Source of the DNA: Liolophura sinensis | Taxonomy: Eukaryota; Mollusca; Polyplacophora; Chitonida; Chitonidae | Assembly (NCBI RefSeq): GCF_032854445.1 | Contig: NW_027018073.1 | Span: 29,001-93,000, forward strand | Direction: 5' to 3' | Length of the DNA stretch: 64,000 nt | Shown here: positions 23,501 through 35,342 of the stretch, in pieces | Position numbering within the stretch: position 1 is the stretch's first letter | How the letters are laid out: each line of letters opens with the position of its first letter | Made by a program: the position numbers and the translations under genes | The notes under the pieces: model-generated | Database searches by the model: none | What the model was told of the DNA's origin: nothing | The model's input: only the letters and a program-made list of their open reading frames with translations

Positions 23501-23834
23501 TTTTCAACATGTAGATAAAGACATTGAGTTTGTCTTCGACTTAGAAGTAAGACAATTGCTGGATGAGTTAAATGGGCTTGGCCCAAAGATTTGACGTCTT
23601 CTGGGCTACCGAAGGGCACATAACTTATAATCAAAAGTTGACAATTGTAATGACCAGTCGCAATATTACATAGTAAATGTAGCCGATTTCAATTAGCAAA
23701 AAGCCCAGGCAAAAATCCAAAAGTGGTAAAACTGTTCCAATGCTGCTGGTAAGAGGCTAATCCGACGTATTTTGTGACGAGAAATCGAATGGTGCAAACC
23801 GCGTTGCTCTCCGACCAACACTTATGGCTGTAGC
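20547..23834 (+). repeat. Six-monomer unit, copy 2 (M38-M43, 3,288 bp)
   Basis: This copy is in register with copy 1 at 3,288 bp (TGTAATTTTT near 20701; C variant at 21789; CCCAGC near 22226). M42-M43 differ from M36-M37: the M41/M42 boundary has GCTGTCCG near 22711, M42 ends with ATTACCAAAAAACCC near 23147 and CCGCCC near 23264, and the M43 second half is the GACAATTG/GATTTC type (23640). The GCTGTCCG marker recurs near 26001 and 31479. Confidence 0.8.
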
Positions 23835-24382
23835 TACAATTGAATGAGCATTTATGTGAAAATCACGTGCCTAACAACGGCTCTTACTCCATGGAAACCA
23901 AGGAAATTTGCAATTTTTCAACAGCTGGAGATGCCTGGCCCAATTGCACATCTTTTGGCACCTTATTGATGTGGGTCAGTGTTTAATTGTAATTTTTACA
24001 GCAGACTGTATCAAGTACCTTGTGTTTTTTATATACAAATGGTGTGGTTTTTCAACATGTAGATAAAGACATTGAGTTTGTCTTCGACTTAGAAGTAAGA
24101 CAATTGCTGGATGAGTTAAATGGGCTTGGCCCAAAGATTTGACGTCTTCTGGGCTACCGAAGGGCACATAACTTATAATCAAAAGTTGAATATAGTAATG
24201 ACCAGTCGCGATATTACATAGTAAATGTAGCCGAATTGAATTAGCAAAAAGCCCAGGCAAAAATCCAAAAGTGGAAAAACTGTTCCAATGCTGCTGGTAA
24301 GAGGCTAATCCGACGTATTTTGTGACGAGAAATCGAATGGTGCAAACCGCGTTGCTCTCCGACCAACACTTATGGCTGTAGC
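23835..24382 (+). repeat. Monomer M44, start of a third six-monomer register
   Basis: M44 carries TGTAATTTTT near 23990 and so corresponds to M32 and M38 at successive 3,288-bp steps. The register continues through M45 (ordinary), M46 (C variant at 25079) and M47/M48 (GCTGTCCG). It lacks the AATGCGCAT start seen in M32 and M38 and has a private CpG-site change TTGCACATC near 23944. Confidence 0.75.
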
Positions 24383-27300
24383 TACAATTGAATGAGCATT
24401 TATGTGAAAATCACGTGCCTAACAACGGCTCTTACTCCATGGAAACCAAGGAAATTTGCAATTTTTCAACAGCTGGAGATGCCTGGCCCAATTGCGCATC
24501 TTTTGGCACCTTATTGATGTGGGTCAGTGTTTAATTGTACTTTTTACAGCAGACTGTATCAAGTACCTTGTGTTTTTTATATACAAATGGTGTGGTTTTT
24601 CAACATGTAGATAAAGACATTGAGTTTGTCTTCGACTTAGAAGTAAGACAATTGCTGGATGAGTTAAATGGGCTTGGCCCAAAGATTTGACGTCTTCTGG
24701 GCTACCGAAGGGCACATAACTTATAATCAAAAGTTGAATATAGTAATGACCAGTCGCGATATTACATAGTAAATGTAGCCGAATTGAATTAGCAAAAAGC
24801 CCAGGCAAAAATCCAAAAGTGGAAAAACTGTTCCAATGCTGCTGGTAAGAGGCTAATCCGATGTATTTTGTGACGACAAAATCGAATGGTGCAAACCGCG
24901 TTGCTCTCCGACCAATACTTTTGGCTGTAGCGACAATTGAATGAGCATTTATGTGAAAATCACGTGCCTAACAACGGCTCTTACTCCATGAAAACCAAGG
25001 AAATTTGCAATTTTTCAACAGCTGGAGATGCCTGGCCCAATTGCGCATCTTTTGGCACCTTATTGATGTGGGTCAGTGTTCAATTGTACTTTTTACAGCA
25101 GACTGTATCAAGTACCTTGTGTTTTTTATATACAAATGGTGTGGTTTTTCAACATGTAGATAAAGACATTGAGTTTGTCTTCGACTTAGAAGTAAGACAA
25201 TTGCTGGATGAGTTAAATGGGCTTGGCCCAAAGATTTGACGTCTTCTGGGCTACCGAAGGGCACATAACTTATAATCAAAAGTTGAATATAGTAATGACC
25301 AGTCGCGATATTACATAGTAAATGTAGCCTAATTTAATTAGCAAAAAGCCCAAGCAAAAATCCAAAAGTGGTAAAACTGTTCCAATGCTGCTGGTAAGAG
25401 GCTAATCCGACGTATTTTGTGACGAGAAATCGAATGGTGCAAACCGCGTTGCTCTCCGACCAACACTTATGGCTGTAGCTACAATTGAATGAGCATTTAT
25501 GTGAAAATCACGTGCCTAACAACGGCTCTTACTCCATGGAAACCAAGGAAATTTGCAATTTTTCAACAGCTGGAGATGCCTGGCCCAATTGCGCATCTTT
25601 TGGCACCTTATTGATGTGGGTCAGTGTTTAATTGTACTTTTTACAGCAGACTGTATCAAGTACCTTGTGTTTTTTATATACAAATGGTGTGGTTTTTCAA
25701 CATGTAGATAAAGACATTGAGTTTGTCTTCGACTTAGAAGTAAGACAATTGCTGGATGAGTTAAATGGGCTTGGCCCAAAGATTTGACGTCTTCTGGGCT
25801 ACCGAAGGGCACATAACTTATAATCAAAAGTTGAATATAGTAATGACCAGTCGCGATATTACATAGTAAATGTAGCCGAATTGAATTAGCAAAAAGCCCA
25901 GGCAAAAATCCAAAAGTGGAAAAACTGTTCCAATGCTGCTGGTAAGAGGCTAATCCGACGTATTTTGTGACGAGAAATCGAATGGTGCAAACCGCGTTGC
26001 TGTCCGACCAATACTTTTGGCTGTAGCGACAATTGAATGAGCATTTATGTGAAAATCACGTGCCCAGCAACGGCTCTTACTCCATGGAAACCAAGGAAAT
26101 TTGCAATTTTTCAACAGCTGGAGATGCCTGGCCCAATTGCGCATCTTTTGGCACCTTATTGATGTGGGTCAGTGTTTAATTGTACTTTTTACAGCAGACT
26201 GTATCAAGTACCTTGTGTTTTTTATATACAAATGGTGTGGTTTTTCAACATGTAGATAAAGACATTGAGTTTGTCTTCGACTTAGAAGTAAGACAATTGC
26301 TGGATGAGTTAAATGGGCTTGGCCCAAAGATTTGACGTCTTCTGGGCTACCGAAGGGCACATAACTTATAATCAAAAGTTGAATATAGTAATGACCAGTC
26401 GCGATATTACATAGTAAATGTAGCCGAATTGAATTAGCAAAAAGCCCAGGCAAAAATCCAAAAGTGGAAAAACTGTTCCAATGCTGCTGGTAAGAGGCTA
26501 ATCCGACGTATTTTGTGACGAGAAATCGAATGGTGCAAACCGCGTTGCTCTCCGACCAATACTTTTGGCTGTAGCGACAATTGAATGAGCATTTATGTGA
26601 AAATCACGTGCCTAACAACGGCTCTTACTCCATGGAAACCAAGGAAATTTGCAATTTTTCAACAGCTGGAGATGCCTGGCCCAATTGCGCATCTTTTGGC
26701 ACCTTATTGATGTGGGTCAGTGTTTAATTGTACTTTTTACAGCAGACTGTATCAAGTACCTTGTGTTTTTTATATACAAATGGTGTGGTTTTTCAACATG
26801 TAGATAAAGACATTGAGTTTGTCTTCGACTTAGAAGTAAGACAATTGCTGGATGAGTTAAATGGACTTGGCCCAAAGATTTGACGTCTTCTGGGCTACCG
26901 AAGGGCACATAACTTATAATCAAAAGTTGAATATAGTAATGACCAGTCGCGATATTACATAGTAAATGTACCCGAATTTAATTAGCAAAAAACCCAGGCA
27001 AAAATCCAAAAGTGGAAAAACTGTTCCAATGCTGCTGGTAAGAGGCTAATCCGACGTATTTTGTGACGAGAAATCGAATGGTGCAAACCGCGTTGCTCTC
27101 CGCCCAATACTTTTGGCTGTAGCGACAATTGAATGAGCAGTTATGTGAAAATCACGTGCCTAACAACGGCTCTTACTCCATGGAAACCAAGGAAATTTGC
27201 AATTTTTCAACAGCTGGAGATGCCTGGCCCAATTGCGCATCTTTTGGCACCTTATTGATGTGGGTCAGTGTTTAATTGTACTTTTTACAGCAGACTGTAT

Positions 27301-27671
27301 CAAGTACCTTGTGTTTTTTATATACAAATGGTGTGGTTTTTCAACATGTAGATAAAGACATTGAGTTTGTCTTCGACTTAGAAGTAAGACAATTGCTGGA
27401 TGAGTTAAATGGGCTTGGCCCAAAGATTTGACGTCTTCTGGGCTACCGAAGGGCACATAACTTATAATCAAAAGTTGACTATTGTAATGACCAGTCGCAA
27501 TATTACATAGTAAATGTAGCCGATTTCAATTAGCAAAAAGCCCAGGCAACAATCCAAAAGTGGTAAAACTGTTCCAATGCTGCTGGTAAGAGGCTAATCC
27601 GACGTATTTTGTGACGAGAAATCGAATGGTGCAAACCGCGTTGCTCTCCGACCAATACTTTTGGCTGTAGC
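24383..27671 (+). repeat. Six-monomer block (M45-M50) duplicated 5,479 bp downstream
   Basis: This block matches 29862-33150 (M55-M60) marker for marker, including a shared length variant: M45 and M55 are both 549 bp because of GACGACAAAATCG (24872 and 30351). Other shared markers are the C variant with the upstream CCGATG state, GCCTAATTT with GGTAAAAC, GCTGTCCG, GGACTTGG, CCGCCC with GAGCAGTTATG (27137/32616), and GACTATTG with GCAACAATCC (27547/33026). I saw only three differences: CCATGAAAACC near 24986, GTACCCGAA near 26969 and AAAAACCC against AAAATCCC near 26990/32469. Confidence 0.88.
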
Positions 27672-29861
27672 GACAATTGAATGAGCATTTATGTGAAAAT
27701 CACGTGCCTAACAACGGCTCTTACTCCATGGAAACCAAGGAAATTTGCAATTTTTCAACAGCTGGAGATGCCTGGCCCAATTGCGCATCTTTTGGCACCT
27801 TATTGATGTGGGTCAGTGTTCAATTGTACTTTTTACAGCAGACTGTATCAAGTACCTTGTGTTTTTTATATACAAATGGTGTGGTTTTTCAACATGTAGA
27901 TAAAGACATTGAGTTTGTCTTCGACTTAGAAGTAAGACAATTGCTGGATGAGTTAAATGGGCTTGGCCCAAAGATTTGACGTCTTCTGGGCTACCGAAGG
28001 GCACATAACTTATAATCAAAAGTTGAATATAGTAATGACCAGTCGCGATATTACATAGTAAATGTAGCCTAATTTAATTAGCAAAAAGCCCAAGCAAAAA
28101 TCCAAAAGTGGTAAAACTGTTCCAATGCTGCTGGTAAGAGGCTAATCCGACGTATTTTGTGACGAGAAATCGAATGGTGCAAACCGCGTTGCTCTCCGAC
28201 CAACACTTATGGCTGTAGCTACAATTGAATGAGCATTTATGTGAAAATCACGTGCCTAACAACGGCTCTTACTCCATGGAAACCAAGGAAATTTGCAATT
28301 TTTCAACAGCTGGAGATGCCTGGCCCAATTGCGCATCTTTTGGCACCTTATTGATGTGGGTCAGTGTTTAATTGTACTTTTTACAGCAGACTGTATCAAG
28401 TACCTTGTGTTTTTTATATACAAATGGTGTGGTTTTTCAACATGTAGATAAAGACATTGAGTTTGTCTTCGACTTAGAAGTAAGACAATTGCTGGATGAG
28501 TTAAATGGGCTTGGCCCAAAGATTTGACGTCTTCTGGGCTACCGAAGGGCACATAACTTATAATCAAAAGTTGAATATAGTAATGACCAGTCGCGATATT
28601 ACATAGTAAATGTAGCCGAATTTAATTAGCAAAAAACCCAGGCAAAAATCCAAAAGTGGAAAAACTGTTCCAATGCTGCTGGTAAGAGGCTAATCCGACG
28701 TATTTTGTGACGAGAAATCGAATGGTGCAAACCGCGTTGCTCTCCGCCCAATACTTTTGGCTGTAGCGACAATTGAATGAGCATTTATGTGAAAATCACG
28801 TGCCCAGCAACGGCTCTTACTCCATGGAAACCAAGGAAATTTGCAATTTTTCAACAGCTGGAGATGCCTGGCCCAATTGCGCATCTTTTGGCACCTTATT
28901 GATGTGGGTCAGTGTTTAATTGTACTTTTTACAGCAGACTGTATCAAGTACCTTGTGTTTTTTATATACAAATGGTGTGGTTTTTCAACATGTAGATAAA
29001 GACATTGAGTTTGTCTTCGACTTAGAAGTAAGACAATTGCTGGATGAGTTAAATGGGCTTGGCCCAAAGATTTGACGTCTTCTGGGCTACCGAAGGGCAC
29101 ATAACTTATAATCAAAAGTTGAATATAGTAATGACCAGTCGCGATATTACATAGTAAATGTAGCCGAATTGAATTAGCAAAAAGCCCAGGCAAAATCCAA
29201 AAGTGGAAAAACTGTTCCAATGCTGCTGGTAAGAGGCTAATCCGACGTATTTTGTGACGAGAAATCGAATGGTGCAAACCGCGTTGCTCTCCGACCAACA
29301 CTTATGGCTGTAGCTACAATTGAATGAGCATTTATGTGAAAATCACGTGCCTAACAACGGCTCTTACTCCATGGAAACCAAGGAAATTTGCAATTTTTCA
29401 ACAGCTGGAGATGCCTGGCCCAATTGCGCATCTTTTGGCACCTTATTGATGTGGGTCAGTGTTTAATTGTACTTTTTACAGCAGACTGTATCAAGTACCT
29501 TGTGTTTTTTATATACAAATGGTGTGGTTTTTCAACATGTAGATAAAGACATTGAGTTTGTCTTCGACTTAGAAGTAAGACAATTGCTGGATGAGTTAAA
29601 TGGGCTTGGCCCAAAGATTTGACGTCTTCTGGGCTACCGAAGGGCACATAACTTATAATCAAAAGTTGAATATAGTAATGACCATTCGCGATATTACATA
29701 GTAAATGTAGCCGAATTTAATTAGCAAAAAGCCCAAGCAAAATCCCAAAGTGGAAAAACTGTTCCAATGCTGCTGGTAAGAGGCTAATCCGACGTATTTT
29801 GTGACGAGAAATCGAATGGTGCAAACCGCGTTGCTCTCCGACCAACACTTATGGCTGTAGC
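27672..29861 (+). repeat. Monomers M51-M54 between the two 5,479-bp copies
   Basis: M51 has the C variant at 27818 and the GCCTAATTT second half. M52 ends with AAAAAACCC and CCGCCC. M53 (28768) has CCCAGC and is 547 bp because an A is missing near 29195. M54 (29315) is 547 bp, with GACCATTCG near 29682 and AATCCCAAAG near 29741. The second half of M52 and first part of M53 match 33.5-34.1 kb at an offset of 4,931 bp, so a block shared at 5,479 bp changes to a nine-monomer offset here. Confidence 0.75.
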
Positions 29862-32054
29862 TACAATTGAATGAGCATTTATGTGAAAATCACGTGCCTA
29901 ACAACGGCTCTTACTCCATGGAAACCAAGGAAATTTGCAATTTTTCAACAGCTGGAGATGCCTGGCCCAATTGCGCATCTTTTGGCACCTTATTGATGTG
30001 GGTCAGTGTTTAATTGTACTTTTTACAGCAGACTGTATCAAGTACCTTGTGTTTTTTATATACAAATGGTGTGGTTTTTCAACATGTAGATAAAGACATT
30101 GAGTTTGTCTTCGACTTAGAAGTAAGACAATTGCTGGATGAGTTAAATGGGCTTGGCCCAAAGATTTGACGTCTTCTGGGCTACCGAAGGGCACATAACT
30201 TATAATCAAAAGTTGAATATAGTAATGACCAGTCGCGATATTACATAGTAAATGTAGCCGAATTGAATTAGCAAAAAGCCCAGGCAAAAATCCAAAAGTG
30301 GAAAAACTGTTCCAATGCTGCTGGTAAGAGGCTAATCCGATGTATTTTGTGACGACAAAATCGAATGGTGCAAACCGCGTTGCTCTCCGACCAATACTTT
30401 TGGCTGTAGCGACAATTGAATGAGCATTTATGTGAAAATCACGTGCCTAACAACGGCTCTTACTCCATGGAAACCAAGGAAATTTGCAATTTTTCAACAG
30501 CTGGAGATGCCTGGCCCAATTGCGCATCTTTTGGCACCTTATTGATGTGGGTCAGTGTTCAATTGTACTTTTTACAGCAGACTGTATCAAGTACCTTGTG
30601 TTTTTTATATACAAATGGTGTGGTTTTTCAACATGTAGATAAAGACATTGAGTTTGTCTTCGACTTAGAAGTAAGACAATTGCTGGATGAGTTAAATGGG
30701 CTTGGCCCAAAGATTTGACGTCTTCTGGGCTACCGAAGGGCACATAACTTATAATCAAAAGTTGAATATAGTAATGACCAGTCGCGATATTACATAGTAA
30801 ATGTAGCCTAATTTAATTAGCAAAAAGCCCAAGCAAAAATCCAAAAGTGGTAAAACTGTTCCAATGCTGCTGGTAAGAGGCTAATCCGACGTATTTTGTG
30901 ACGAGAAATCGAATGGTGCAAACCGCGTTGCTCTCCGACCAACACTTATGGCTGTAGCTACAATTGAATGAGCATTTATGTGAAAATCACGTGCCTAACA
31001 ACGGCTCTTACTCCATGGAAACCAAGGAAATTTGCAATTTTTCAACAGCTGGAGATGCCTGGCCCAATTGCGCATCTTTTGGCACCTTATTGATGTGGGT
31101 CAGTGTTTAATTGTACTTTTTACAGCAGACTGTATCAAGTACCTTGTGTTTTTTATATACAAATGGTGTGGTTTTTCAACATGTAGATAAAGACATTGAG
31201 TTTGTCTTCGACTTAGAAGTAAGACAATTGCTGGATGAGTTAAATGGGCTTGGCCCAAAGATTTGACGTCTTCTGGGCTACCGAAGGGCACATAACTTAT
31301 AATCAAAAGTTGAATATAGTAATGACCAGTCGCGATATTACATAGTAAATGTAGCCGAATTGAATTAGCAAAAAGCCCAGGCAAAAATCCAAAAGTGGAA
31401 AAACTGTTCCAATGCTGCTGGTAAGAGGCTAATCCGACGTATTTTGTGACGAGAAATCGAATGGTGCAAACCGCGTTGCTGTCCGACCAATACTTTTGGC
31501 TGTAGCGACAATTGAATGAGCATTTATGTGAAAATCACGTGCCCAGCAACGGCTCTTACTCCATGGAAACCAAGGAAATTTGCAATTTTTCAACAGCTGG
31601 AGATGCCTGGCCCAATTGCGCATCTTTTGGCACCTTATTGATGTGGGTCAGTGTTTAATTGTACTTTTTACAGCAGACTGTATCAAGTACCTTGTGTTTT
31701 TTATATACAAATGGTGTGGTTTTTCAACATGTAGATAAAGACATTGAGTTTGTCTTCGACTTAGAAGTAAGACAATTGCTGGATGAGTTAAATGGGCTTG
31801 GCCCAAAGATTTGACGTCTTCTGGGCTACCGAAGGGCACATAACTTATAATCAAAAGTTGAATATAGTAATGACCAGTCGCGATATTACATAGTAAATGT
31901 AGCCGAATTGAATTAGCAAAAAGCCCAGGCAAAAATCCAAAAGTGGAAAAACTGTTCCAATGCTGCTGGTAAGAGGCTAATCCGACGTATTTTGTGACGA
32001 GAAATCGAATGGTGCAAACCGCGTTGCTCTCCGACCAATACTTTTGGCTGTAGC
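29862..32054 (+). repeat. Monomers M55-M58, downstream copy of M45-M48
   Basis: This is the first part of the downstream partner of 24383-27671, at an offset of 5,479 bp. It includes the 549-bp M55 with GACGACAAAATCG, the C variant at 30557, GCCTAATTT with GGTAAAAC at about 30806-30855, and GCTGTCCG near 31479. The next two units of the copied block (M59-M60) also form the start of the tandem six-monomer unit that follows. Confidence 0.87.
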
Positions 32055-35000
32055 GACAATTGAATGAGCATTTATGTGAAAATCACGTGCCTAACAACGG
32101 CTCTTACTCCATGGAAACCAAGGAAATTTGCAATTTTTCAACAGCTGGAGATGCCTGGCCCAATTGCGCATCTTTTGGCACCTTATTGATGTGGGTCAGT
32201 GTTTAATTGTACTTTTTACAGCAGACTGTATCAAGTACCTTGTGTTTTTTATATACAAATGGTGTGGTTTTTCAACATGTAGATAAAGACATTGAGTTTG
32301 TCTTCGACTTAGAAGTAAGACAATTGCTGGATGAGTTAAATGGACTTGGCCCAAAGATTTGACGTCTTCTGGGCTACCGAAGGGCACATAACTTATAATC
32401 AAAAGTTGAATATAGTAATGACCAGTCGCGATATTACATAGTAAATGTAGCCGAATTTAATTAGCAAAAATCCCAGGCAAAAATCCAAAAGTGGAAAAAC
32501 TGTTCCAATGCTGCTGGTAAGAGGCTAATCCGACGTATTTTGTGACGAGAAATCGAATGGTGCAAACCGCGTTGCTCTCCGCCCAATACTTTTGGCTGTA
32601 GCGACAATTGAATGAGCAGTTATGTGAAAATCACGTGCCTAACAACGGCTCTTACTCCATGGAAACCAAGGAAATTTGCAATTTTTCAACAGCTGGAGAT
32701 GCCTGGCCCAATTGCGCATCTTTTGGCACCTTATTGATGTGGGTCAGTGTTTAATTGTACTTTTTACAGCAGACTGTATCAAGTACCTTGTGTTTTTTAT
32801 ATACAAATGGTGTGGTTTTTCAACATGTAGATAAAGACATTGAGTTTGTCTTCGACTTAGAAGTAAGACAATTGCTGGATGAGTTAAATGGGCTTGGCCC
32901 AAAGATTTGACGTCTTCTGGGCTACCGAAGGGCACATAACTTATAATCAAAAGTTGACTATTGTAATGACCAGTCGCAATATTACATAGTAAATGTAGCC
33001 GATTTCAATTAGCAAAAAGCCCAGGCAACAATCCAAAAGTGGTAAAACTGTTCCAATGCTGCTGGTAAGAGGCTAATCCGACGTATTTTGTGACGAGAAA
33101 TCGAATGGTGCAAACCGCGTTGCTCTCCGACCAATACTTTTGGCTGTAGCGACAATTGAATGAGCATTTATGTGAAAATCACGTGCCTAACAACGGCTCT
33201 TACTCCATGGAAACCAAGGAAATTTGCAATTTTTCAACAGCTGGAGATGCCTGGCCCAATTGCGCATCTTTTGGCACCTTATTGATGTGGGTCAGTGTTT
33301 AATTGTACTTTTTACAGCAGACTGTATCAAGTACCTTGTGTTTTTTATATACAAATGGTGTGGTTTTTCAACATGTAGATAAAGACATTGAGTTTGTCTT
33401 CGACTTAGAAGTAAGACAATTGCTGGATGAGTTAAATGGGCTTGGCCCAAAGATTTGACGTCTTCTGGGCTACCGAAGGGCACATAACTTATAATCAAAA
33501 GTTGAATATAGTAATGACCAGTCGCGATATTACATAGTAAATGTAGCCGAATTTAATTAGCAAAAAACCCAGGCAAAAATCCAAAAGTGGAAAAACTGTT
33601 CCAATGCTGCTGGTAAGAGGCTAATCCGACGTATTTTGTGACGAGAAATCGAATGGTGCAAACCGCGTTGCTCTCCGCCCAATACTTTTGGCTGTAGCGA
33701 CAATTGAATGAGCATTTATGTGAAAATCACGTGCCCAGCAACGGCTCTTACTCCATGGAAACCAAGGAAATTTGCAATTTTTCAACAGCTGGAGATGCCT
33801 GGCCCAATTGCGCATCTTTTGGCACCTTATTGATGTGGGTCAGTGTTTAATTGTACTTTTTACAGCAGACTGTATCAAGTACCTTGTGTTTTTTATATAC
33901 AAATGGTGTGGTTTTTCAACATGTAGATAAAGACATTGAGTTTGTCTTCGACTTAGAAGTAAGACAATTGCTGGATGAGTTAAATGGGCTTGGCCCAAAG
34001 ATTTGACGTCTTCTGGGCTACCGAAGGGCACATAACTTATAATCAAAAGTTGAATATAGTAATGACCAGTCGCGATATTACATAGTAAATGTAGCCGAAT
34101 TGAATTAGCAAAAAGCCCAAGCAAAAATCCAAAAGTGGAAAAACTGTTCCAATGCTGCTGGTAAGAGGCTAATCCGACGTATTTTGTGACGAGAAATCGA
34201 ATGGTGCAAACCGCGTTGCTCTCCGACCAACACTTATGGCTGTAGCTACAATTGAATGAGCATTTATGTGAAAATCACGTGCCTAACAACGGCTCTTACT
34301 CCATGGAAACCAAGGAAATTTGCAATTTTTCAACAGCTGGAGATGCCTGGCCCAATTGCGCATCTTTTGGCACCTTATTGATGTGGGTCAGTGTTTAATT
34401 GTACTTTTTACAGCAGACTGTATCAAGTACCTTGTGTTTTTTATATACAAATGGTGTGGTTTTTCAACATGTAGATAAAGACATTGAGTTTGTCTTCGAC
34501 TTAGAAGTAAGACAATTGCTGGATGAGTTAAATGGGCTTGGCCCAAAGATTTGACGTCTTCTGGGCTACCGAAGGGCACATAACTTATAATCAAAAGTTG
34601 AATATAGTAATGACCAGTCGCGATATTACATAGTAAATGTAGCCGAATTTAATTAGCAAAAAGCCCAAGCAAAAATCCAAAAGTGGTAAAACTGTTCCAA
34701 TGCTGCTGGTAAGAGGCTAATCCGACGTATTTTGTGACGAGAAATCGAATGGTGCAAACCGCGTTGCTCTCCGACCAACACTTATGGCTGTAGCTACAAT
34801 TGAATGCGCATTTATGTGAAAATCACGTGCCCAGCAACGGCTCTTACTCCATGGAAACCAAGGAAATTTGCAATTTTTCAACAGCTGGAGATGCCTGGCC
34901 CAATTGCGCATCTTTTGGCACCTTATTGATGTGGGTCAGTGTTTAATTGTACTTTTTACAGCAGACTGTATCAAATACCTTGTGTTTTTTATATACAAAT

Positions 35001-35342
35001 GGTGTGGTTTTTCAACATGTAGATAAAGACATTGAGTTTGTCTTCGACTTAGAAGTAAGACAATTGCTGGATGAGTTAAATGGGCTTGGCCCAAAGATTT
35101 GACGTCTTCTGGGCTACCGAAGGGCACATAACTTATAATCAAAAGTTGAATATAGTAATGACCAGTCGCGATATTACATAGTAAATGTAGCCGAATTTAA
35201 TTAGCAAAAAGCCCAAGCAAAAATCCAAAAGTGGAAAAACTGCTCCAATGCTGCTGGTAAGAGGCTAATCCGACGTATTTTGTGACGAGAAATCGAATGG
35301 TGCAAACCGCGTTGCTCTCCGACCAATACTTTTGGCTGTAGC
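32055..35342 (+). repeat. Tandem six-monomer unit, copy 1 (M59-M64, 3,288 bp)
   Basis: This unit matches 35343-38630 base for base apart from one difference I noticed (CCCAAGC at 34116 against CCCAGGC at 37404). Shared rare markers are GGACTTGG, AAAATCCCAGG (32468/35756), CCGCCC with GAGCAGTTATG (32616/35904), GACTATTG with GCAACAATCC (33026/36314), AAAAAACCC with CCGCCC (33563/36851), AATGCGCAT with CCCAGC (34804/38092), TCAAATACC (34972/38260) and AACTGCTCC (35238/38526). This is the cleanest higher-order tandem in the window. Confidence 0.92.
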
